From Chloroflexota bacterium (GTDB taxonomy: Bacteria > Chloroflexota > Dormibacteria > Dormibacterales > Dormibacteraceae), in NCBI GenBank assembly GCA_005888075.1, contig VBKD01000060.1, positions 1 to 5,614 on the forward strand: a stretch of DNA of 5,614 nucleotides. Reading direction: 5' to 3'. Below are positions 1-4,662 of this stretch, one piece after another. The number at the start of each line of letters is the position of its first letter. Position 1 is the first letter of the stretch. The position numbers and the translations under genes are program-made. The notes beneath the pieces were generated by a model. It saw nothing but the letters and a program-made list of their open reading frames with translations. It did not search any database and was not told where the DNA came from.

Positions 1-339
1 AGGCCATCGCGCGGCGCGGGCGGCGGCGATCGCCGCTTTCACATCCGGCTCATCGACCTTGGCGATGGCGATCACACCCTGTGGCGTGACGGTCTGCGTC
101 GCGGCGCGGAAGGCGCCGGGACTCAGTGTCACGCGCGACTCCGTGTGAAACGGCAACCTGTCGCCTTCGCGTACCGCGATGAGCTCGAACTCAAGGCCCG
201 CGGCCTTGGCCTCAGCGAGCACGCGCGGACCTTCCAGGAGAACAAGCCCTGGCTCACGCCGGTGGGCGAGGCGCCGCAGTCGGCGGACGATCTCGTTATC
301 CGGGCTGCTTATGAGCTGGTCAGAGGGCTTTCTTGGCAA
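1..339 (-). CDS. SpoU/TrmH-family RNA methyltransferase, N-terminal part (truncated by window edge)
   Basis: This is the first 113 codons of a gene that runs off the left edge. The translation fits the substrate-binding N-terminal domain of SpoU/TrmH-type 2'-O-ribose methyltransferases. It opens with ISSPDNEIVRRLRRL (about residues 10-24), then LEGPRVLAEA (35-44), then ATQTVTPQGVIAI (80-92), matching the usual 'I-S..N..V+.L', 'LEG.R.+.EA' and 'TPQG+.A' positions. The SPOUT catalytic knot lies outside the window, so the target nucleotide cannot be inferred; rRNA is the usual substrate. The gene follows rplT, a common place for this family. No ATG or GTG precedes the conserved start of the domain. 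The best start is TTG at 339-337, inside the end of rplT, giving a 20-base overlap and translational coupling. A GGTGGAGG run touches this TTG, which is too close for ideal Shine-Dalgarno spacing, so the start is uncertain; an earlier in-frame TTG also exists. The family call is firm. Confidence 0.85.
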   Translation of the reverse strand, partial: MPRKPSDQLISSPDNEIVRRLRRLAHRREPGLVLLEGPRVLAEAKAAGLEFELIAVREGDRLPFHTESRVTLSPGAFRAATQTVTPQGVIAIAKVDEPDVKAAIAAARAARWP

Positions 340-673
340 CCTCCACCAGCCGAGCAAAGGAACCGCTGTCGCGCACGGCCAGGTCAGCCAGCATCTTGCG
401 GTCGATCTCCACTCCGGCCTGGCGAAGGCCGTGCATCAGCTTGTTGTATGGCAGCCCCGACTGACGCGAGGCGGCGTTGATGCGCGCGATCCAGAGCTGT
501 CGCATCTCGCGCTTCCGACGCCTACGGTCCCGAAACGCGTAAGCGATCGCATGCAGGACGGCCTCGTTGGCCGGTCGGAAGAGAAGCTTCTTGGAGAGGC
601 GGAAGCCCTTGGCGCGATCGAGGATCGTCTTGTGGCGGCGATGCGCGGGGACGCCGCGCTTGACCCTGGCCAT
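320..673 (-). CDS. rplT: 50S ribosomal protein L20
   Basis: This encodes 117 residues, the normal L20 length. L20 binds 23S rRNA early in large-subunit assembly and in several bacteria represses its own operon by binding the mRNA. The N-terminus MARVKRGVPAHRRHKTILDRAKGF is the basic family signature, followed by the long basic helix with RDRRRRKREMRQLWIARINAA and the globular C-terminal domain with NKLMHGL, IDRKMLADLA and the ending VEVAKKAL. No key region is missing. The ATG at 673 lies one base after the rpmI stop, with a GGGG run 7 bases upstream inside the end of rpmI, so the two genes are translationally coupled. The 3' end overlaps the methyltransferase gene. Regulation is probably exerted in the infC leader. 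Confidence 0.98.
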   Translation of the reverse strand: MARVKRGVPAHRRHKTILDRAKGFRLSKKLLFRPANEAVLHAIAYAFRDRRRRKREMRQLWIARINAASRQSGLPYNKLMHGLRQAGVEIDRKMLADLAVRDSGSFARLVEVAKKAL

Positions 674-674
674 C

Positions 675-869
675 TCAGATCCCCAGGGCCCGCCGGACGG
701 TCTTGCGGTCGGCTTTGGAGACCGCCTGCTTGTTCTCGTAGTTGCGCTTCCGCTTCTGCGACTTGTGCTCCAGCAGGTGGCTCTTCCATGCGGACGCCCG
801 CACCAGCTTTCCGTTCTTGGTCACACGAATTCGCTTCGAGATGCCCTTTTGGGTCTTGAGCTTAGGCAT
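675..869 (-). CDS. rpmI: 50S ribosomal protein L35
   Basis: This encodes 64 residues, typical for L35, a small basic protein of the large ribosomal subunit. The N-terminus MPKLKTQKGISKRIRVTKNGK matches the family pattern MPK-K-T-KG--KR---T--GK. The central SHLLEHKSQKRKR and the ending VSKADRKTVRRALGI are also characteristic. The ATG at 869 overlaps the end of infC by 8 bases. A candidate ribosome-binding site, AAGGGAG, lies about 10 bases upstream within infC. The gene is followed by rplT with a single-base gap, so infC, rpmI and rplT form one tightly packed transcription unit. Confidence 0.98.
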   Translation of the reverse strand: MPKLKTQKGISKRIRVTKNGKLVRASAWKSHLLEHKSQKRKRNYENKQAVSKADRKTVRRALGI

Positions 870-1479
870 TGGATGCCGACTCCCTTGAAGCGCCCCGGCC
901 CGCGGCCTGCGCTGCGCCCTGCGGCGCGGCTTGGGCCGAGTCCTGCGCCGTGCTCTGGGCCGAGCCCTGGCGGCTCGGGGCCAGGATCATGAACAGGTTC
1001 TTACCCTCGAGAAGCGGCTGGCGTTCGATCACGGCGAACTGCTTGGCGTTGTCCGCCACGCGCTCCAGGATCCTCCGACCGATCTCCTGGTGGACCATCT
1101 CGCGGCCCCTGAACATGATTGTCACCTTTACCTTCTCTCCAGCTTCGAGGAATTGTTTCAACCCTTTGAACTTCGTCTGGAAATCGTGCTCGGCAACCTT
1201 GGGCCGGAGCTTCATCTCCTTGAGCTTGGTGACGTTCTGCTTGCGCCGCTGGTCCTTCTCGCGCTTGATGGTTTCGAACTTGTACCGTCCGTAGTCCATC
1301 AGGCGGCAAACCGGCGGGCTCGCTTGAGGCGCCACCTCTACGAGGTCGAGACCCTTCTCGTTTGCGATGCGCAGCGCGGCGTCCAGGGAAAGGACCCCAA
1401 GCTGGTTGTTCTGATCATCGATCAGGCGCACTTCCGAGCTGCGGATCTGATCGTTGATCCTTAGCTCTTTAAACGGAAT
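862..1479 (-). CDS. infC: Translation initiation factor IF-3, probable ATT start
   Basis: IF3 binds the 30S subunit, prevents premature 50S joining and checks the start codon and initiator tRNA. With the ATT start at 1479-1477 the product is 205 residues. The N-domain runs to about residue 80 with RINDQIRSSEVRLID (7-21), GLDLVEVAP and PPVCRLMDYGRYKFE. A lysine/arginine-rich linker follows, then the C-domain with VTKLKEMKLRP, the HDFQTK segment and VKVTIMFRGREM, ending near residue 169. Residues 169-205 are a low-complexity Gln/Ala/Ser tail. The only early canonical start is GTG at 1431-1429, which would delete the conserved RINDQIRSSE segment. An in-frame TAG at 1485-1483 limits the start to the next few codons. 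ATT, with GAGG 9 bases upstream (1492-1489), is the best choice; ATC at 1458-1456, preceded by AAAGAG, is second. Identity is certain; the exact start is inferred. Confidence 0.96.
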   Translation of the reverse strand: MPFKELRINDQIRSSEVRLIDDQNNQLGVLSLDAALRIANEKGLDLVEVAPQASPPVCRLMDYGRYKFETIKREKDQRRKQNVTKLKEMKLRPKVAEHDFQTKFKGLKQFLEAGEKVKVTIMFRGREMVHQEIGRRILERVADNAKQFAVIERQPLLEGKNLFMILAPSRQGSAQSTAQDSAQAAPQGAAQAAGRGASRESASNA

Positions 1480-1613
1480 GAGAAACTACCTCGGCCAAAT
1501 TCAGGGTTGCTTTATTCCTCCACCTATATAAAACAAAACGGACAGCACCAGCCGTCCGCTCATCAACCCCTTCAGAAAGTTTCCTGGGGGTGAGGGCTGG
1601 TGCCCTGCTTCCG
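1479..1613 (-). ncRNA. infC operon leader RNA, candidate transcription attenuator (possibly L20-responsive)
   Basis: If transcription starts near 1613, the leader is about 135 bases. Reading 5' to 3' on the minus strand it contains three elements. Hairpin A (1606-1593) has stem AGGGC/GCCCT and loop ACCA. Helix B (1590-1567) pairs CCCC with GGGG and CAGGA with TTCTG, leaving an AA bulge on the 3' side. An intrinsic terminator follows at 1558-1530. The segment GCACCAGCC in hairpin A (1603-1595) is perfectly complementary, over 9 bases, to GGCTGGTGC in the terminator (1553-1545); the two loops (ACCA and TGGT) are also complementary. This gives mutually exclusive folds, or a loop-loop contact, as expected for attenuation. 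L20 controls the B. subtilis infC operon by attenuation, which makes L20 the obvious ligand, but that is inference. Boundaries depend on the predicted promoter. Confidence 0.55.
1530..1558 (-). terminator. Intrinsic terminator inside the infC leader (attenuator)
   Basis: On the minus strand CGGACGGC and GCTGTCCG form an 8-bp stem with one G-U pair around a TGGT loop, followed directly by TTTTGTTTT. This is a textbook Rho-independent terminator. It points toward infC and lies about 50 bases ahead of the infC start, with no gene ending just upstream on that strand. Its most reasonable role is premature termination of the infC-rpmI-rplT transcript. It could instead end read-through from thrS. 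Confidence 0.75.
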
Positions 1614-1619
1614 AAGCGG

Positions 1620-1649
1620 ATCGTACCGGAAAGAAGGCCGGTTGCGCAA
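1620..1649 (-). promoter_or_regulatory. Candidate sigma-70-type promoter for the infC operon
   Basis: On the minus strand TTGCGC (1649-1644) and TACGAT (1625-1620) are separated by 18 bases. The -10 matches the consensus at four of six positions and the -35 at its first three. Transcription would begin near 1613, just upstream of the attenuator-like leader. The placement fits the leader architecture well, but the match is moderate. Confidence 0.4.
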
Positions 1650-1680
1650 AAGTGATCGGCCGATTCGGCTCACCCCTCCC

Positions 1681-1707
1681 GACCGGGCTCGCTTCGCGAG
1701 CCGGGTC
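1681..1707. repeat. Imperfect 27-base inverted repeat (REP-like hairpin 1)
   Basis: The arms are 12 bases each (GACCGGGCTCGC and GCGAGCCGGGTC) around TTC, with one mismatch. The inner 7 bp are perfect. It is one base away from a second hairpin, and CCCCTCCC at 1673-1680 is complementary to GGGAGGGG at 1727-1734, so the whole block 1673-1734 could fold together. No T-tract follows on either strand, so it is a poor intrinsic terminator. It resembles intergenic palindromic (REP/BIME-type) elements; copies elsewhere in the genome would be needed to prove this. Confidence 0.6.
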
Positions 1708-1708
1708 A

Positions 1709-1733
1709 CCCTCCCCATAAATAATGGGGAGGG
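1709..1733. repeat. Perfect 10-bp inverted repeat (REP-like hairpin 2)
   Basis: CCCTCCCCAT and ATGGGGAGGG are perfect inverted copies around AAATA. It lies in tandem with the hairpin at 1681-1707, between the divergently oriented infC and the 1761 gene, where a terminator for a neighbouring gene start is not expected. It may be a palindromic intergenic element, or a barrier to transcription running from thrS toward infC. Confidence 0.65.
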
Positions 1734-1740
1734 GCCCTAA

Positions 1741-1756
1741 GTGCTTTATAAAGCAC
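1741..1756. promoter_or_regulatory. Perfect 16-bp palindrome just upstream of the 1761 gene
   Basis: GTGCTTTATAAAGCAC is its own reverse complement and ends 4 bases before the GTG start at 1761. Its centre holds TATAAA (1747-1752), a possible -10 box whose distance to the GTG (8 bases) would suit a leaderless transcript. A dyad over a -10 box could be an operator for a dimeric repressor. It may equally be part of the neighbouring palindromic cluster. No good -35 is visible. Confidence 0.4.
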
Positions 1757-1760
1757 CGCA

Positions 1761-2315
1761 GTGAGTGAAAGCGGCCCGGCCCCCGCCCAGCCCGGAGAGC
1801 TGTCGCCTGATGGTATGTGGAGGTGGGATGGCCAGAACTGGGTTCCTACCTCGGCACAAAACCAGCCACCTATCGCTCCAAAAGGATCGCGGCGCTGGAT
1901 CTGGTGGGTCGCGGGCGGCTGTGCGCTGTTGCTCGTTCTCGCGATTGGCGGAGCGGTGATCGGCGGCGCTGCGTTGGTCAACTCGTTCGTGCACGGCGGC
2001 CTGACCTGCCTGCCATCTGACTTTCCCGCGTATCCGAGCGCTTCTGTCATGCGCGAGAACACGTACGTGGGCACCAACGTCGCGCCGGGTGACTCGCGCG
2101 ACTGCCAAATGACACTGGAGTCAAATGACAACGTCGCTTCCGTCACTGATTTCTACACGAGCCGCCTTAGCTCGGGAGACTGGACCATCGTCTCCAATGA
2201 CAAATCCACCGGTGAGATCAGGTTCCGCCGGACGTCGCGGCCGGCAAGTGTCGGGATTATCGCGCTGCTGGGTCGCGGCCAGCACACTGAGATCCAGATC
2301 CGCTTCGATAGCTGA
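1761..2315 (+). CDS. Membrane-anchored protein of unknown function with N-terminal WDG motif
   Basis: The product is 184 residues with the GTG start. It opens with a short Pro-rich stretch, then SPDGMWRWDGQNWVP (15-29), which resembles the W-W-DG-x-x-W motif of DUF2510-like N-terminal regions. KGSRR (41-45) precedes one strong transmembrane helix (about 46-74), so the N-terminus should be cytoplasmic and the rest outside. The extracellular part has two cysteines (83 and 115, possibly a disulfide), a DFPAYPSAS segment and a V-x-DFYTSRLSSGDW segment (128-141), a pattern common in anchored secreted domains of unknown function. There is no lipobox or cleavable signal. No Shine-Dalgarno lies close to the GTG, so translation may be leaderless; ATG at 1815 is an alternative that would cut into the WDG region. 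It lies antisense between thrS and infC, and its TGA is two bases from the thrS stop. Function unknown. Confidence 0.8.
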   Translation: MSESGPAPAQPGELSPDGMWRWDGQNWVPTSAQNQPPIAPKGSRRWIWWVAGGCALLLVLAIGGAVIGGAALVNSFVHGGLTCLPSDFPAYPSASVMRENTYVGTNVAPGDSRDCQMTLESNDNVASVTDFYTSRLSSGDWTIVSNDKSTGEIRFRRTSRPASVGIIALLGRGQHTEIQIRFDS

Positions 2316-2317
2316 CG

Positions 2318-4081
2318 CTACCTGCGGCGTTCGGCCACCTCCGTCGCGACCATGCTTGCGAACGACTCCAGGGTGGAGTCGACCTGGTTGCCTGAACGGT
2401 CGCGCACGTTCACGTGCTCGGCTTCGGCTTCCTTGGCGCCGACGATCGCCATGTACGGCACCTTGCGGTGTTGCGCGTCACGGATCTTGCGCTGCATCCT
2501 CTCGGGGCGGCGGTCGACCTCCACGCGCAGCCGCAGTGAGCGGAGCCTGCCGGCCACCTGGTTGGCGTAATCGAGCTGCGCGTCGGTGATGGGGATCACG
2601 ACCACCTGTGTCGGATGCAACCATGTCGGGAACGCCCCCACGTAGCGCTCGATGAGGTAGCTGAACAACCGCTCCATGGACCCCGCGGCGCCGCGGTGGA
2701 CCATGACCGGCCGCTGGCGCGAACCGTCCTCCGCCACGTATTCCAGGTCAAAGCGCTGCGGCAGCTGGAAATCCACCTGCACGGTCGAGTTGGTGAATTC
2801 GCGGCGATGAGCGTCCCGGACCTGGAAGTCGATCTTCGGTCCGTAGAACGCCGCCTCCCCCACCCCCAGCTTGTAGGTCTGGCCCATCGACTCCAGCGCC
2901 GCCGCGAGCGCACCCTGGGCCTGCCGCCACTGGTCCTCCGTGCCCAGCCACTTCTCCTTGACGTCGTCGCGGGCGGAAAGCCGGTACGAGAAATCTTCGA
3001 TGCCAAGCACTCGCGAGAAGTAGAGCGCGAGGTCGATGGCGCCACGCACCTCGTCCATCAGCTGCTCGGGAGTGCAGAAGATGTGCGCGTCGTTCAATGC
3101 GAAGGCACGCACACGGTTCAGCCCGATCAATGTGCCGGAGCGCTCGTACCGCCAGTTGTTGCCGATCTCCGCGATGCGCATCGGGAGGTCCCGGTAGCTG
3201 CGCAGGTCCGATTGATAGATGACGATGTGGTGCGGGCAGTTCACGGGCCGGAGCTCGAGCTCCTCCCCGTCCTCGAACTTCATCGGCGGGTACATGTACT
3301 CGCCATAGAGCTGGGCGTGGCCGCTCTGCCGGTACAGGTCGAGATGAGCAACGTCGGGCGTCCTCACATGCAGGTATCCGCGTGCGAGCTCCTCGTCGAC
3401 GATGAACCGCTCGAGCTCGCGGCGGATGGTGGCGCCGTCAGGCAGCCAGAGCGGAAGGCCAGCCCCAACGCGTTCGTCGACCATGAACAGCTTCAGGTCC
3501 TTCCCAAGCTTCTTGTGGTCGCGCTTCTCGGCTTCCTCGAGGAACTTCATGTAGTCCTCGAGCTCGCGCGGTGTCTGCCACGCGGTGCCGTAGATCCGCT
3601 GCAGCTGCGGCCTTTTTTCGTCGCCGCGCCAGTAGGCTCCGGCGACGCGCAGCAGCTTGAACGCCTTGAGGTCTTTCGTCGAGCGCACGTGCGGGCCGCG
3701 GCAGAGGTCGAGGAAGTCGCCGGTCAAGTAGACGCTGACCTCGTCGCCTTCGACCTTGTCCGCGATGAGCTCGAGCTTGTAATCCTGGTGGCGCTTTTCA
3801 AACTCTTCGATCGCCTGCCGGCGGGTCATGACCTCGTGCACGAATGGCCGATCCTCCTGCGCGATGCGGCGCATGCGCGATTCGATCGCGGGCAGGTCTG
3901 ACTCGGAGATTGGTCTGCCGAAGTCGAAGTCGTAGTAGAAACCGTCCTCCACCGGGGGACCGATGCCGTACTTGGCCTCGGGATACAGCTCCGTTACCGC
4001 GGCGGCGAGCAGATGCGCTGTCGAGTGCCGCAGCACATGCAGCGGATCGTCACTCGACTCGTGATCGTCGTACTCGGCCAT
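2318..4081 (-). CDS. thrS: Threonyl-tRNA synthetase, form lacking the N-terminal TGS domain
   Basis: This class II synthetase attaches threonine to tRNA-Thr; the product is 587 residues. The editing domain begins almost at once: HSTAH gives His19 and His23, with Cys127 and His131 in DLCRGPH, the expected residues for clearing Ser-tRNA-Thr. The catalytic core (about 195-485) has the zinc ligands Cys282 (NCPHH), His333 (NDAHIF) and His462 (MVHRG), motif 2 around GNNWRYERSG to RVRAF, and motif 3 at GSMERLFSYLIERY. The anticodon-binding domain follows (about 488-587). E. coli ThrRS has 642 residues; the missing part is the TGS domain. The open frame runs upstream to 4408, but that extension has no TGS-like sequence and overlaps the divergent DedA gene, so the ATG at 4081 is preferred. 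No Shine-Dalgarno is present; TATACT 9 bases upstream suggests a near-leaderless mRNA. No T-box leader is possible in so short a gap. Confidence 0.97.
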   Translation of the reverse strand: MAEYDDHESSDDPLHVLRHSTAHLLAAAVTELYPEAKYGIGPPVEDGFYYDFDFGRPISESDLPAIESRMRRIAQEDRPFVHEVMTRRQAIEEFEKRHQDYKLELIADKVEGDEVSVYLTGDFLDLCRGPHVRSTKDLKAFKLLRVAGAYWRGDEKRPQLQRIYGTAWQTPRELEDYMKFLEEAEKRDHKKLGKDLKLFMVDERVGAGLPLWLPDGATIRRELERFIVDEELARGYLHVRTPDVAHLDLYRQSGHAQLYGEYMYPPMKFEDGEELELRPVNCPHHIVIYQSDLRSYRDLPMRIAEIGNNWRYERSGTLIGLNRVRAFALNDAHIFCTPEQLMDEVRGAIDLALYFSRVLGIEDFSYRLSARDDVKEKWLGTEDQWRQAQGALAAALESMGQTYKLGVGEAAFYGPKIDFQVRDAHRREFTNSTVQVDFQLPQRFDLEYVAEDGSRQRPVMVHRGAAGSMERLFSYLIERYVGAFPTWLHPTQVVVIPITDAQLDYANQVAGRLRSLRLRVEVDRRPERMQRKIRDAQHRKVPYMAIVGAKEAEAEHVNVRDRSGNQVDSTLESFASMVATEVAERRR

Positions 4082-4105
4082 AGGTTGGTCAGTATATGAA
4101 GCCCT
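4082..4105. promoter_or_regulatory. Compact divergent promoter region between thrS and the DedA gene
   Basis: Only 24 bases separate the thrS ATG from the DedA GTG. AGTATATG (4091-4098) reads as TATACT on the minus strand (4096-4091, five of six matches to TATAAT), 9 bases from the thrS ATG. On the plus strand it reads as TATATG (4093-4098), 7 bases from the GTG at 4106. Neither gene has a Shine-Dalgarno here. The simplest reading is two overlapping -10 elements that produce leaderless or near-leaderless transcripts. No convincing -35 is seen for either direction. Confidence 0.45.
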
Positions 4106-4662
4106 GTGGATTGGACTTCTCTGGTCGATGCGCTCGGTTACCCGTCGGCGGGTCTGGGCATCCTCATCGAAAGCGCAGGCGTACCGTTCCCCGGCGAAGC
4201 CCTGCTGCTGGCGGCAGCGGCCTGGGCGGCGGCGCGGCACCACTCGCTCGCCCTCGTGATCTTCTTCGGATTCGCGGGCGCGACCCTGGGTGGGGACCTC
4301 GGCTACTACCTGGGTCATCGCGGTGGCAGGCCGTTTGTCGAGCGGTTCGGACACTTCTTCCACATCCGCCCCGAGCAACGTGGGGATCGATGCTCGCCGG
4401 CATGGCACGCATGCCCTTCTGGCGGTTCCAGCTGTTCAGCGCCATCGGCGGGCTCGGGTGGGCGCTGGTGGTCGGGACCCTGGGTTACGTCCTGGGCAGC
4501 AACATCTCGCTCGTCGCGACGGTCATACGCGATATCGGAATCGGAGGGCTCGCGGTCCTCCTGCTTATTGCACTGGTCTTGGTTTTTGCTCGATGGCGTG
4601 CAGCCCGCCCACGACCACACCTACTCCCCCGCCCAGGAGCAGAACCCCAAGACCGCCAATGA
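4106..4662 (+). pseudogene. DedA-family membrane protein gene, broken by internal deletion and frameshift
   Basis: DedA proteins are multi-pass membrane proteins linked to lipid flipping and envelope homeostasis. From GTG 4106 the first 91 codons give a normal DedA N-terminus: ESAGVPFPGEALLLAAAA (about 22-39), GATLGGDLGYYLGHRGGRPFVERFG (58-82) and HIRPEQ. After about 4378 this frame becomes nonsense. The family sequence resumes in another frame with TWGSMLAGMARMPFWRFQLF (from ACG at 4378), then GGLGWALVVGTLGYVLG and the last membrane helix. The normally intervening stretch, roughly 27-30 residues including the F-x-RHG and RF-P-xR type motifs, is absent. The lesion is therefore a deletion that also shifts frame. 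The C-terminal frame stops at 4660-4662, inside the convergent MFS gene. A sequencing or assembly error is possible, but a lost segment plus frameshift fits a pseudogene better. An N-terminal fragment could still be made. Confidence 0.8.

Noticed and set aside
145..1464. Long plus-strand open frames opposite the ribosomal protein genes
   Set aside because: They are antisense to clear IF3, L35, L20 and methyltransferase sequence, with Arg/Pro/Ala-rich shadow composition and no recognisable motif.
1525..1530. TATATA on the minus strand as a second infC promoter after the terminator
   Set aside because: No -35-like hexamer lies at suitable spacing, and the AT-rich stretch is explained by the terminator T-tract.
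1655..1664. ATCGGCCGAT 10-bp palindrome upstream of the infC promoter
   Set aside because: Short GC-rich palindromes are expected by chance in this composition, and nothing links it to a known operator.
1681..1733. Tandem hairpins as intrinsic terminators
   Set aside because: No T-tract follows on either strand, and neither adjacent gene ends here. A role in stopping thrS read-through cannot be excluded.
1480..1760. T-box or amino-acid riboswitch upstream of infC or thrS
   Set aside because: I see no T-box sequence or specifier stem in the infC leader, and thrS has only 24 bases upstream.
2615..3901. 428-codon plus-strand open frame inside thrS
   Set aside because: It lies wholly antisense to the ThrRS catalytic and editing domains. 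It is a GC-rich shadow frame without domain features.
4082..4408. Upstream in-frame extension of thrS to 4408
   Set aside because: The 109 extra residues are Arg-rich and not TGS-like. They are the antisense of well-conserved DedA coding sequence.
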